A stretch of DNA of 64,000 nucleotides from Panagrolaimus kolymaensis (Eukaryota; Nematoda; Chromadorea; Rhabditida; Panagrolaimidae), in NCBI GenBank assembly GCA_028622995.1, contig JAJQJQ010000050.1, forward strand, positions 1,860,001-1,924,000. Reading direction: 5' to 3'. Within the stretch, counting starts at the first letter, position 1; every line of letters begins with the position of its first letter. Below are positions 34,190-45,460 of the stretch, in pieces. A model generated the notes under the pieces. The model saw nothing but the letters and a program-made list of their open reading frames with translations, was not told where the DNA came from and made no database searches. Made by a program: the position numbers and the translations under genes.

Positions 34190-35716
34190 TTAATTATTAC
34201 CTTTGTTGAATTTCTTAGCATCAAATAGCACTGACGAAAGAGAATGGTAGTAGTGACCTTTTAGTTGTTTTTTGATTTTTGGGTTTACATTGAGTACGAA
34301 GTAACGCACTTTCTCTTTCTCTTTTCTAACATCATTAAAATTTTCTTTGAAAATGAGGTCGACTAAATTTTCAATTGCTTCGGCGAAATTTTCTAATGTT
34401 TCAAGTTCTTCTTGTTTTCGCATTTGAAGGTCTTTGATGGTATAAACCGGATCAAGAAGTGTTTCATCCGTGGGCTTTTCAGTTGTTTCATTTGTTTTTA
34501 GCAAGTAATGAACATCTTTGATATCATGTTCTGGAAAGCTTTTCTCCTCTGCTATTTGTTTATCGGATAGTTTTCTTTTAGATGTTGTTGAGTATTCTTT
34601 TTTCATCTTGATGTTTACAACTGATGATAGATTTGGTAAACTTTGAGTCTTCGTGATAATCTTCTTTGGATAAAACATATCAGAAGTCCTTTGTTGTTGT
34701 TTGATTTTTATTACAGTTTGAACTCGTAGAAAAAATTCCGTCATTTCATTTAATGTTTTGAAACTTCTATTATTCACTAATTCTTGTAATGTTGGATTAA
34801 GTCCCCAGCAAAAGTATTTAATCATATCTTGTTCTTGTGTTTCCTTTTTATATTTTTTTGTTAATGGAAAAATTATTTTCCCTATTCTTCTTATTTCCAT
34901 TGCATAAGTTTCAATGTTTTCACCATCCCGCATTTTTCTATTGTAAAAGTTTCTTCTTTGAGTTTCATCGAAAACATTTTTCAGAGCATTTGTTGTAGCT
35001 TTCCAATTGTGTGGAATTATTGCATTTATTTCTTCCCATTTTTCTTCAGCCTTTCCTTTGAGACAAATTTTTAATAAATTTAATTCATCTTCTTCATTCA
35101 TACCCATGAAAGTTGTTATATTCTTGAATTCACGGATAAATGATTCGAATTTTTGGTTTCTTGTACCGTAAAATTTCGGCAGGGCCTCAAAGATTTTAAT
35201 TTTAGTATATGAATCTAAGCTTCCAATACTTTGATGTTCCGCGTTGTTTTCATTTTTTGAAAGGTTGGTTTCATCTTCTTTTGTCTTTGACCATGCTGTT
35301 CTCAAAGCGTTTGTAACTGCTTCCCAAGTAAAATCAGATGAAAATTCAATCATCATCAATACTTGTGCTGCTTTTCCTACAACACATAAACAAAAGAGAA
35401 TTACTTCATCTTTTTCATTGATATTTAAAAATCGTGTTTTTGCTTTAAAAATTTCAATGAACAATTCATAATCTTCATTTTCATCTCCCGAAAATTTTGG
35501 AAGAATTTCAAGAATTTGTAGTTTCTTTTGAAGATCTAGATTTCCGATGCTTTGATTTTCTTGTTGATGATTTTCAAAGTTTTGTACTGGTAGGTTCTTT
35601 TCGGATTCGCCTTCACTTTCTTTTCTAACTGTTGTTTCTGTAGTTGACGAAACGATATTGTTTAAAAAGTTGTCAAACACTGGGTTATCTAATAGTTCAT
35701 TTAAAATTGTGGACAT
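34190..35716 (-). CDS. Gag-like polyprotein with repeated capsid-like domains
   Basis: A 508-residue uninterrupted minus-strand ORF inside the LTR element. Residues about 60-150 (LQILEILPKFSGDENEDYEL..FIEIFK) and about 165-330 (IKIFEALPKFYGTRNQKFES..FIREFK) are two related copies of a retrotransposon-gag (capsid N-terminal) segment. The second continues into 'NFYNRKMRDGENIETYAMEI' and 'MIKYFCWGLNP', typical of Ty3/BEL gag. A third, shorter C-terminal piece (MRKQEELETLENFAEAIENL) repeats the 'RQ.E.E.L..YA..I..L' part. No CCHC zinc knuckle is present. It probably forms particles with the element RNA. The intact frame supports recent activity. Confidence 0.7.
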   Translation of the reverse strand: MSTILNELLDNPVFDNFLNNIVSSTTETTVRKESEGESEKNLPVQNFENHQQENQSIGNLDLQKKLQILEILPKFSGDENEDYELFIEIFKAKTRFLNINEKDEVILFCLCVVGKAAQVLMMIEFSSDFTWEAVTNALRTAWSKTKEDETNLSKNENNAEHQSIGSLDSYTKIKIFEALPKFYGTRNQKFESFIREFKNITTFMGMNEEDELNLLKICLKGKAEEKWEEINAIIPHNWKATTNALKNVFDETQRRNFYNRKMRDGENIETYAMEIRRIGKIIFPLTKKYKKETQEQDMIKYFCWGLNPTLQELVNNRSFKTLNEMTEFFLRVQTVIKIKQQQRTSDMFYPKKIITKTQSLPNLSSVVNIKMKKEYSTTSKRKLSDKQIAEEKSFPEHDIKDVHYLLKTNETTEKPTDETLLDPVYTIKDLQMRKQEELETLENFAEAIENLVDLIFKENFNDVRKEKEKVRYFVLNVNPKIKKQLKGHYYHSLSSVLFDAKKFNKGNN

Positions 35717-37080
35717 TTTTAAGACTTGATTTAGCTAGGATTATAACTCAATTTAAAATTTTCTTTTTTTTTTTTTTTTAAGTTTGGTAAATGGAGAAAG
35801 TATTGTCCGAGAAAGAAAAATCAAAAAATAAGAAGTTTGTAAAAATTTGAAATTTTTTAGTTTGAATGAGTTAAGGAAAGCTTGTTATGATTAATAAGTA
35901 ATTTAATTTAAAAAATAAAGTGAAAAGAATCGAAGGTTTATGAAAGATAGAATTTAGCTAATTTAAAAAGATTGGAAGTTGATTTGATTTGTGTTTCTGG
36001 TGTTGATTTTGTGGTTGATGTTGCTGTTGTTTGATTTCAGCAGCTTTTCTGTTCTTCGATTTTTTCGTTGACAAATTTCCAAAACAAAATCAGATATTGT
36101 TTCTTGATTGTATTGAGATGTTGACTTTTATCAATAATCACTTTGTTGTTGATTCACTTCCAGTGATTGGATGGTTGTTTTAATAATTTAGCTCAAGGTT
36201 AACCGGGGAAAAATTCTTAGTGAAAAATTATAACAATTGGAGGGTTTTGTTTTTCGAAAAAGAAAAAATTTTTTTTTAGAAAAAATGAAGTTGGAGGGTT
36301 GTTGTGAAAAAAAATTATCTATGCGGTGGTTTCAAGCTTTAATCAAATTAAGAATAAACTTATCACTAGCAGAGATTCAGGTCCTTGATGAACTGCTTTT
36401 GGTTGATGGTTTTATATCACGATGGAGGGCTTTTTGCTTCTATGAAGTTGTTCTTTTACGACGTTGGCGTTTCAATGGTTGTCAGCTTTTTGTGGTATCT
36501 TTCGATGAACACTGACAAAGTTTCCATTTTCCGAAGTTTTTATTTTCAGAAAAACTCAGCCTTTTGGAATTTTTTATTCCATTGGTTTCTGAAATTACGA
36601 TATTCCCGCCCCAAAACTACAGTATTTTTTTTTATTCGAGGAAGTAAATTATGTTTGTCAAACTTTGAAATTCAGATTGAGTTGAAAAGAAAATAAGTAT
36701 TTCGAATGAATAGACAAATTGCTGCAAAATCAAAAAAAATTTAAAGTAGTTTTAAGAAGGAATTATTCAAAAGACTAAAGTATGCATGTGACGAACGAAC
36801 TTTGGCTGTTTTTCAATTTTAAATTGGTTTCCAAAAAAAAAAGTTACAGTAAGACATGAGTAAAAAAAATGTAAAACTATTTGAATAAAAAACTATTTTA
36901 CTTTCTAAAGTTTTTATTTACTTATCCAGTTTTTTTTTTTTTTTAGCAATAATTTAAAAAATAAAGCAAGCAAAATCATTAATCTGGAATAAGTCAAAAT
37001 AATAAAGTATTTACTAAACCTCTTTAGGTTTCGAGAAATTAAAAATAAAGTATTATTTATAATAAAGAATTAACTTAAAA
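35717..37080. other. LTR element spacer between gag-like ORFs
   Basis: AT-rich, with short plus-strand frames (36237-36696) that are antisense to the element and show no family features. No function assigned. Confidence 0.4.
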
Positions 37081-37812
37081 TTACAAAAAATTAATCACAA
37101 TTCTACTTTGCTTTTTTTTTTTTTTTTCTTTTCTTTCTTTGTTTTTCATTCGCATGACGGCGCTGTTGTGGTTTTGTATATTTTTCTGTTTTTCTTCTGG
37201 TTTCAAATTGGAGCTAATGCTTTGGGTATCATCTTTAGTAGGAGTATTTTTATGAGGGTCCGATTTTTGTTTTTCAAATTCAAGTTTTGATTCAGCTAAT
37301 GCATGTTCTATGTTTTCAAAACGTTTTCTTCTGATTACTTTTTTAATTGATTGATCCATTCCTCGGATAAAGTTCTTTAGCATTTCGCGTTGTTGTTTTT
37401 CATTATCATAATTTTTATCGTTGTTTAAAATCTTAGCTGACAATTTTCGAATTTCTTTAGCATAATCATCGAGAGTTTGATTTTCATGTTGTTTTATGGA
37501 AGAAAGCATGAGTTTTGCTATTTCAGCTTCTTGAATTTTTGGAATTACTCCTTTTAGTTGTTCAATAATCTCTTTGAATATTTTTGATGGTTTATTTGAT
37601 GTTGATGATGGTAATTTATAATATTCGGTAGCAGCTTTTCCGTGTAAGCAATATGGAAGAAGTTCATGCTTTTCTTCGTCATTTAGTTTAAAAATTTTGG
37701 ATTTTTCTTCAAAAGTTGTTAAAAAGGTTTCAAAATCTTCTGATGGACTTGCTGTGAATTTTGGGAAGATTTTCATTAATTCTAAGATCTTTTGGTTTGG
37801 CTGAGAAGACAT
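37081..37812 (-). CDS. Second gag-like protein
   Basis: A 243-residue minus-strand ORF starting at an ATG at 37812. KILELMKIFPKFTASPSEDF matches the start of the capsid-like repeats of the 508-residue ORF, and QTLDDYAKEIRKLSAKI plus MLKNFIRGMDQSIKKVI match the later gag helices. The C-terminus is very basic (KKKKKQ run), which may replace a nucleocapsid. It is a paralogue lying upstream of the larger gag in the element's own orientation. Confidence 0.65.
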   Translation of the reverse strand: MSSQPNQKILELMKIFPKFTASPSEDFETFLTTFEEKSKIFKLNDEEKHELLPYCLHGKAATEYYKLPSSTSNKPSKIFKEIIEQLKGVIPKIQEAEIAKLMLSSIKQHENQTLDDYAKEIRKLSAKILNNDKNYDNEKQQREMLKNFIRGMDQSIKKVIRRKRFENIEHALAESKLEFEKQKSDPHKNTPTKDDTQSISSNLKPEEKQKNIQNHNSAVMRMKNKERKEKKKKKQSRIVINFL

Positions 37813-39363
37813 GATAAAGAAATAGTTTTTATAGATTTAATGATGATAATAAATAAGATTCGCTAAAATTAGACTTTGTTTTAAAGACATGAATTTAAGT
37901 TGTTTTTACAAACACGAATTGTAATTAAGATAGTTATGTTGTTATCTTCACGAAAAAAATAATATAACTTTTCAAATGAGGGTAAAATGGAGATAAAAAA
38001 TTATGTTTACAATCTGATTTTTCCAAATAAATTAAATGCTTTTGTTTATAACGAAGACAGAAATCGTTACTTTTTACAAAAAAATGTTATTGGTTTAAAA
38101 AAAATTCTTATTTTTATAAAAGTGTTTCTTTATTTTAATCTTTAAAAGTTTCTATTGCGCGCAGTTTCTAAACATTAGTTGGCCTAATGAACGTTCTTTT
38201 TTTATTTTAAATGAGAGAAAAAAATTCTAACTTTAATTTACTCAGAAATCGATTTAAAGTTAAAAAAAATCAAAAAATTATTACACTGAAAAATTGTTTG
38301 ATGGGATCGGCTGATAAGCCTTTGACATAAAATTTTTGGTGGTATTTGTCACGTTTTTATTAAATGTTACAATTTTTCATTGTAGGAGCTTTCCGTTTAA
38401 AACAGAAAATTATTAGTTACTAGGAGCTATTTTATCTTTTTAGATTGGGTTTGTTGCTCCGTATTATTAATTTAATCATAAAAATTTCACTGTATTATAT
38501 ACAGGTTTTGAGGCTAATAAATAAGGTTAGCTACCTTCGCTAATTACGGCTAGCTACCATATATGTTTAGGTTACGCTATTGGGCTAGCTACCATTTTCA
38601 CTTTCTCAAGAAAGGTATATCCAAGTAATTTTTGTTTTACTTTTATTTTTGAGTCACCAAACATATAATCAGGCACTATACTTTTTTACCGAAAAAAAAA
38701 CCAATCTCATTAAAAAGTGCCGTTTCCGAAAATTGTTTATTTATCTTAACCGCTTTTGGCGGCGCACACGAATATCTCTTGAATTCTACTACAAGAGTCA
38801 CGAAGTTGGCTTATGATCGTCTGATAGTAAAATCTGTTGTTTAAGCCTTTTTAAAAAATTCTTTTTTTTTTTATTCTTATTTATTTACCGGTTATTATTT
38901 TTATTGTTATTAGATCGAATCCAAATCCATATACCAGTTTTCGGCCGGTAACTTCGGGACTGTGATCTCTTCCCTTCTTTTATCTGGGGTATCACCTTGC
39001 TCCTAGGCGAGTTATTATTTATCTTTTAAAATGTATTTTTATTTTATTTTTTTTTTTTAAGTTTATTTGTTTGTTAACAAAATTATCGCGTACTACTCCA
39101 TCTACAGCTGAGACTGTATTACTGTGGAGACTTCGTGATTACAATGATTGCCACACTATTGTTTTCGAAACTTAGAAGCTTTTAATATTATCAATTTTTG
39201 TTACTTAAAACCTTTTATTTAATAATCATAAAAAAATTAATTTGGAAAAATCATATTGTATTACTCAAGAAAAATTATATATTTTAAACAAACTATAAAA
39301 AAATAAATGTAGGGAGAAAAAAATAGAAAATGCTATAAGAGACAGCTTTTTAAATATCCTAAC
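37813..39363. other. LTR element internal AT-rich region
   Basis: No coding signal. Repeated GCTAGCTACC words occur at about 38520-38600, and a locally GC-richer patch lies at 38935-39010. Neither is assigned. Confidence 0.35.
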
Positions 39364-39432
39364 CAGTGTTGGTTCGACGTCGATGCCGTCGTCACGTCAT
39401 CGATACCGAAAAAAATGAAAATGACAACACTG
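39364..39432. mobile_element. Very short hAT-like MITE inside the LTR element
   Basis: Starts CAGTGTTG and ends CAACACTG (8-bp inverted ends). Flanking octamers are ATCCTAAC and ATCAGAAC (6 of 8 match), a decayed hAT-size duplication. Its 69-bp GC-rich body stands out from the surroundings. Confidence 0.4.
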
Positions 39433-39612
39433 ATCAGAACTATTTTGTGATGTAAAATTCATTTATAGAAAAAAACTGTTAAGATGGAAAATATCTCATT
39501 TTCAGAAATTTTTGAATACGTAAATTTAATTTAAAGATTTAATAATAAGAGAAAGAAATAAGAGAAAAGTGAGAGAGAAGGGAAAATATTTTTCTAATTC
39601 GTGAATGTTATT

Positions 39613-40002
39613 TTAATTATAGTTAAATGGTATAAATCTTAATTCAAATGTTAGATCTTTTGTTTGTGGAAATATCATTTTATTTCCTTCTTCTTCATTA
39701 TCGAGACATATCCATTCCCAATTACAAATTTGAATTTTTCCGTGAAAAAAATTTTTGAAGGTCGAGGAATTCTTTATTTTGTTGTTGTTGTTTAGAAGTT
39801 TGAGATCAGGTCCACAATATTGTGAATCAAATCTTATTGACAACTTTTTTAATCCGGTGGTGTTCCGCTTTATGAATTTTTCTATTTTTTGAAGTATTCG
39901 CATTCTTCGTTTTTTTTGTAGGAGATTTTGATGGTCATCTTTAGTTCTTCCACTTGTTGGAGGTTTGGATTTCGCTGGTTTGTGACACCTATCATTTCCC
40001 AA
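39613..40002 (-). CDS. Unknown ORF in LTR element (129 aa)
   Basis: Sense-oriented with the gag-like ORFs. A basic N-terminal half (KKRRMRILQKIEKFIKR) is followed by a half with W and C residues (ICNWEWICLDNEEEGNKM). I do not recognise it. It could be an accessory or nucleic-acid-binding protein of the element, or chance. Confidence 0.3.
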   Translation of the reverse strand: MGNDRCHKPAKSKPPTSGRTKDDHQNLLQKKRRMRILQKIEKFIKRNTTGLKKLSIRFDSQYCGPDLKLLNNNNKIKNSSTFKNFFHGKIQICNWEWICLDNEEEGNKMIFPQTKDLTFELRFIPFNYN

Positions 40003-40787
40003 TCAATTACATCAACTTCTAACTTTGTTGTTTTATATTTTTTCAATTATTTTGTTTTTAATTTTTATGATTTTATGAAATTTGTCATTTATGTTTCTGC
40101 GCTCAGAAAAATAAATTGTTATTTTTATTTTATTTATTTTGATCCCTTCTTTCATGTTCCTTCGATGTTATTTTTCTTTAGTCGTGAAAAATTGAGAGGA
40201 GAGAAAACCAAAAAAATGAGTCCGCGGCTTTTGTTGCACTTAGGTATTTGCGACTAAAAAAATGTCTCTTCTTTACTTGTTTCCCTTTTCTTAGTCGCTT
40301 TCTTTTTTTGTTTGGTTTTTCTTTTCTTAAAAGAGACAAAAAAATCAACTACTAAAAGTGTGTTGTGCGCGACAAAGAAAAAAATGTCTGTCCATTTTTG
40401 GTTCATCACAAAAATCAAGAAAGAAAAGAAAAAAATAAATAACAATTGAGGGATCATCTTTTTATTTTATTTTTTTTAAGATGAGTTTTTAGCGAGTTGT
40501 TGAAGCAACGAATTGTGATACTTAAATTTAAATTTAATATTTACTATTCTCTTACAAAAGAATTATATAAAGATTGTTTTAAAAAATACATAAATTAAAC
40601 TAGTCAAAAAGGATAAGAAACAAAGTTAAGAAAAATTAAAGAGAATTTAACTGAAAATAGATAAAATAAATGAAATTGTGTGAATTTTATTTTACCAAAT
40701 AAATTCCTTAAAAAACGAAAAAAAATGTAAGAAAATTTGGAATGATGATACACTAGCTGTTTTTGTTTTATCCGCTAGAAAAAATTT

Positions 40788-41183
40788 TTATTGGTAGTTT
40801 TCTTGGAGTGAATCTTCTGCATTTTGGTCTTCATTATGATCGATATCCGTTTCTGGTGTTTCGGCTTCAGAGTCTTCCGAATCATCAGGAGAAGGTAGAG
40901 GTGGTAATTCAATGCCAAAATTAATTAGCATATTGTACATATCTTTTAAAAGTTTCCTGTGCCGTTCTTTTAAATCGTTGAATTTTTCTTGGAATTTAAT
41001 TCTCATTTTGTGCTTCGAGTTTTGTAATTGTTTCAAGTTATTATCCAGCCATTCTAATTCTATTTCTAATTCACGATTCTTTGCATTTGCTTCATCTAAT
41101 TTCTTTTCTAACAGCGCGATATCTTTAGATTCCTTGCTGTGATCTCGAGCATTTGGCAGCATGTTGGAAAAAAGGCTAGACAA
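40788..41183 (-). CDS. Coiled-coil ORF with acidic tail in LTR element
   Basis: A 131-residue minus-strand ORF, the first from the element's 5' side. Residues about 20-95 form a strong coiled coil (LEKKLDEANAKNRELEIELE). The last 35 are acidic (DDSEDSEAETPETD). The layout suits an oligomerising RNA chaperone such as a LINE ORF1p or a gag assembly domain, but there is no sequence match I can name. Confidence 0.4.
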   Translation of the reverse strand: MSSLFSNMLPNARDHSKESKDIALLEKKLDEANAKNRELEIELEWLDNNLKQLQNSKHKMRIKFQEKFNDLKERHRKLLKDMYNMLINFGIELPPLPSPDDSEDSEAETPETDIDHNEDQNAEDSLQENYQ

Positions 41184-44100
41184 TTGGCGTTGATTTGACT
41201 GTAAGGAGGCTAATAGTATTATCCAATAGACTATGTTATAAACGACTCGATATGATGATAGTTATCGCGGCTATTGTTGATTTTCTATTTTAAGTTGTTG
41301 AATAACGAGATCGATGTATCTTACGAAAGAGAAAAAAAACTTATTATTTCTTAAAAGTTAAACTATTTTTCTTTGATTTCGGGAAAATTTAAATATCTTA
41401 TTTACTTATCAAAATTTAACAATTCTTATTTTCTAAAAAAATATGGAAGCGAAAAAATAAAGTTCAAGAAATTTAAAAAAAATTCAAAAGTAAAATTATT
41501 GTTAATTAATTCTGATGCTCTTGTTTCACCGAATCACTAGGAAAACGAATAAAGTGGTTATACTATCTGAATGAGGGAGTTTTGGCAATTACGAAAAAAA
41601 ATAATAAGGGTGTTAAAAATAATAAAGTTTATGAAAAAAAATAAGGGATTCTCTTAATTTTATTGTCAAAGGCCTATTAAATCTTAAGGGAGATAATAAA
41701 AATCAAGTTTAAAATAGTGAAAGAGAAAAAAATTATCAAAAAAAATAATTTACAACTTTTATTTATTTTTATTAAAAGAAGTTGGTTTCGTGTTATATTT
41801 TTCTTCGACGAGCCTATACCCGAATGAGTTTTGATTGGTCTTTCGAAAGTTGTTCCCTTTCTTTCCATTTATTCTTCGAAAAGTGTTTCGTTGATTTCAT
41901 GCATTTTTATGGAGGCGTTCTTTTATGTTTACGAATGAATATGCAGCGTTGATGTCTGTGTTGTCTACAGTAAAAAATTTTATTTTCTGCTGCAGAAACT
42001 TTTCGTTGAACGCATTAGTTCTTTTTTCGTTTTCAAATTCCATTTTCTTTCTCAAAGTATTATATTTTTTTTTTAAAATAAAAAATGGCTATGATTGTGA
42101 GCACTTAAGTTTTCGTCATCGTTCTCCACTTTTATTCATAAACAAGTTTTCTCAAAACTCATTATGATTTTTCTACATGAACACTCTATTCTGTTTTTCC
42201 AAAAAAGGAAATTCGCGTAGATGTTTGTTGTTGAAGTTTTACGCTGATTGCTATTTCATCATTTTGAATCCCTCTGTTCTTTAGAATGGGGAGAAAACTT
42301 TTTTTTGCTACAGTATTTTTCTTTTGTTCACTTTCTGTGCGCTCCAACGCCCTAATCTTAAAAGTTGTTTGTTCAAAATTGCATTCTTTTGACGACAACC
42401 AATGATGTGATGAAAGAAAAAAATCTACTGTATCCCATGGCAAAGAAAAATATTATCTGAGTAAAAAATTTTATGCGCTGTTGAAAAAGATAAAAATTAT
42501 CAGGATATTATTTCTTTTGGTCTCATTTACTTAAGGAACTTTTATTTTTAAATGTTTTCGATTTTTTATGATGTTGTAAAAATTGTGTTTATTTTTTTTT
42601 TTGGTTAAGATAAATAATTTTAACTTAAATTATTACTCAAAAACTGTGGGTCACGTTGCTTTGAAACTCATATCAGAACATTCCTTATCATTTTCTAAAC
42701 TCATTTCCAATTTTATATTTGTGCCGCTAGTAGATCCATGGTATTTATGGTTTTTTATAATTATATCATTTTTTCGCAAGCAAAAAAATAAAACTTATTC
42801 TTTGTTTTATTTTAGGAAGAAAGAAGAATTTTTTCGTTTCTCCCTTCTTTGGACTGAAAAAAAAAATAGCAAGCTAAAATTTTGAAAGTTTTTTTCTACT
42901 TTTTGGGTTGGAAAAGAAATGTCGGAGTAGGCAAAAATGAACGAGCAAGAACTTAAGCAAAAGAAATATCAAGGTTTGCATGTTTATGGGTTCTTCTCAA
43001 AAACATGGATTATTTTTAGGTGTTAAATAAATTTCTCAGCACAAGAGCTGTTCAAACGCTTCGTTTGCGAATGAAAATAGAAAGCGTGCTTTTCTTTAAA
43101 ACGAGAATTAACAGCTCTGCTAAGCAATGGGGTCTCATTTCACGATTTTTAATTTTTTTTAAAAACAATAAAAAAACTTTTAACATTCTCTTTGTGTCGC
43201 GACTACAAAAAAAATTGTCTTAAGCTTTTATTATTTTAAAAAACCTTTAATATTTTAAAAAAAACAATAAAAACTTTTACCACTATTTTGTTTCATGAGG
43301 ACAAAAAGTCGTCTAAAGTTTTTATTTTTCTTTTACAACAAAAAATGGTTTTAGTTTCTTTTCGAGGGGTTTTTCTTTTTATTTTAAAAAATACCTTTCT
43401 TTCCATTTTTATGTTCTGCGTCTCTTTGAAAAAATTGGAATGAAGCTTCGTTTGGTTATTTTTCAATGAGAGAAAAAAATGGACGCCTTTTTATGTTTTT
43501 AGGTGTTCCTTTTTTTTAAAAAAATGAGGAAGAGAAGGAAATTTTTCAATAGAAAAGAATCAATAACGTGAAAGTGTGTAATCCAAAGTGTGGAAAATTA
43601 TTGATGTTTTGACTGAGAGAAGGCAAGAGAGAATATGACTGACGTAAGAAAGAATAAAAAAAATATGAACATTGTTCCAAAAAAAAATTGCGTTTTCCAA
43701 AGTTCGTTTTTTCGCAAAGAAGGGGTGAATAAAGATGAAGAAAAAAAATAGAGGAGAAAAAAAAGTTGAATGAACAAGAAGAAAAATGTTTCTGTCAAAA
43801 AAAATACAAAAAAAAAGAAAAAAAAATTTTATTTAGCATATTATTTTTAAAAAAACTAAAATTGTATAATGTTAGCTACGTTACAGTATTCCGTTTTTTT
43901 GTGTAAAAAGTTTTTACAAGGCTTTAACCTTTATTTTATTCATGACTTTTGTTTTCTTTTATTTGTAACATGGGTAATCGGTAGTTTATGATAAGGCTTT
44001 TCTCTTTACATACGGTTAAATTAAATGGAAAAAAATAAAAGTTTGTAGAAAGAGACTACCGTATACTTTTTGTTTTTCTGATATACTTATTTTTAAGAGA

Positions 44101-44431
44101 AAAAAATCTGAACATACTTTTTCTTGTTGGTTTCAAAAAAATTATGGTTATTGTATGTTTTCCAATTTTCATTGTCAAAAAGTAAAAAAATCATAGTTTT
44201 GATGTAATGAATTAAAAAGGTGTTTTAGGTTTTATTATTAAACTTATTTGTGAGTTTTTATAATTTTGGTACGAAAATATTTGGTGGATACTGTAAAAAG
44301 AATTTTAGTGGAACAGAGAAAAAAAATGAGAGTAAAAAAAATAAAGAGAGAAAGAAATTAAAAAAAATGTGTTTACTTTAAAATAGTATCCCACTAATAA
44401 ATTAAAATATAAACTAACCTGTCGACACGTG
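41184..44431. other. LTR element long 5' leader region
   Basis: About 3.2 kb between the primer-binding site and the first sense ORF. It is A/T-rich with many homopolymer runs. Short ORFs occur in both strands without family features. It is probably an untranslated leader or captured filler sequence. Confidence 0.4.
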
Positions 44432-44449
44432 AATTGGTTTGGAGCTCCA
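44432..44449 (-). promoter_or_regulatory. Primer-binding site of LTR element
   Basis: On the minus strand the base after the 5' LTR starts TGGAGCTCCAAACCAATT. TGG pairs with the CCA end of a tRNA primer and lies with no gap from the LTR. The exact tRNA was not identified. Confidence 0.65.
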
Positions 44450-44865
44450 TGAAATGAATGGGTTGGGTAGGTACTCTGATCTTGGTCCTTTATCCATGTA
44501 TGGAGATAGTGTATGTGTGTAGCGTATTGCGGTTCGATCCTTCACGTGGTGACAGAGGTATAGTTTATTAGCGATGGGACATTAGCATAACATTATACAA
44601 ATACTAGTCTACTGTTACCTAAAGAGAGAGATGGATAACACAGTCAGCTACAGCTTCATGATGGTTGAGGCTGCCAGAGCCTGAGGCTGCGACCGACACT
44701 GACTGCGACTGATTGAGTGAGTTACTCTGACATCGACTGGCATGTTTAGCAAGAGGTGGTCCTGCCTTATATACTGCATCATCGTCGATGCATCAAGGCG
44801 TGTCCTGCTACTGTCGTTGGCCTCGTCGCATTGGTTGTGGCTTGAGAGAAGGCATAGCCATTACA
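44450..44865 (-). repeat. 5' LTR
   Basis: 416 bp, identical to 32007-32422. The TATA box TATATAAGG lies at 44765-44773 and AATAAA at 44564-44569 on the minus strand. The LTR is clearly more GC-rich than the element interior. Confidence 0.9.
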
Positions 44866-45115
44866 GGCTTTTATTTCTTTTTTCTTCAAGTTTTTTTAAA
44901 GCTTTTTGTGATTTCAATATTTTTGTAATGCTCTACTCTGCCATCCTCAATTTTGACCACACTGTGCTTTTTAAATTTATTCAAAGAAAATTCTTGTTTG
45001 TTCAAAAAATAAGACGCAAAAAAATTCATTTTATCCTTTTGTATTAAAACTACTGATAAGCTTGTCTTAAAATTCATTTCTGCAACCCAACAATTGATCT
45101 TTTTGGTTTCAACGA

Positions 45116-45244
45116 TTAATTAGCTCTAAATTTTTTGGTACTTCTTTTTAGCTTCATTCCAAGTTGATAAGAACTTTGCTTTCGTCTTTTTTGTGTTGTT
45201 GGATCTTTCGTGCGTTTCTTGTATTTTTTGTTACTAACCATCAT
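45116..45244 (-). CDS. Small very basic ORF, unknown
   Basis: A 42-residue minus-strand frame, MMVSNKKYKKRTKDPTTQKR onward, ends in TAA. The charge pattern differs from nearby random frames, which suggests a remnant of a nucleic-acid-binding protein. There is no family assignment. Confidence 0.2.
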   Translation of the reverse strand: MMVSNKKYKKRTKDPTTQKRRKQSSYQLGMKLKRSTKKFRAN

Positions 45245-45460
45245 TTTTTTAGTTTAAATTTAAAAATGTTTTTAAAATATCTCATTTTCAGCTAAATTCA
45301 CACCTGAAAAGAAACTCTCCCGTCCACCTTCTTCTATTTTTTGAATTAAATTTTTTACTTTTTCTATCGTCAAATTTCCAATTTATCAAACAAAGTTTAT
45401 ATTTTTATTTACTTTTTTTACTGTGTCTTTCACTTGCATCTAATTTTTCTCGCTTAAACA

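Larger units (their letters stand above)
32007..44865 (-). mobile_element. Large LTR retrotransposon with gag-like ORFs, no pol
   Basis: Two identical 416-bp direct repeats bound 12.0 kb, flanked by the 4-bp duplication GGCT. Read on the minus strand, each LTR starts TGTAATGG and ends CATTTCA. A primer-binding site beginning TGG touches the 5' LTR. Four minus-strand ORFs lie inside: 131, 129, 243 and 508 residues. The two largest are gag/capsid-like. No reverse transcriptase, integrase, RNase H or protease motif is visible, so it would need enzymes in trans, as large LARD or TR-GAG elements do. Identical LTRs point to recent insertion. The purine tract before the 3' LTR is weak (GAGGGTCTAACA). 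Much of the interior is AT-rich and unassigned. Confidence 0.85.

Noticed and set aside
32007..44865. Segmental duplication instead of LTRs
   Set aside because: TG/CA ends, GGCT duplication, primer site, TATA and AATAAA order, and gag-like ORFs in matching orientation favour an LTR element.
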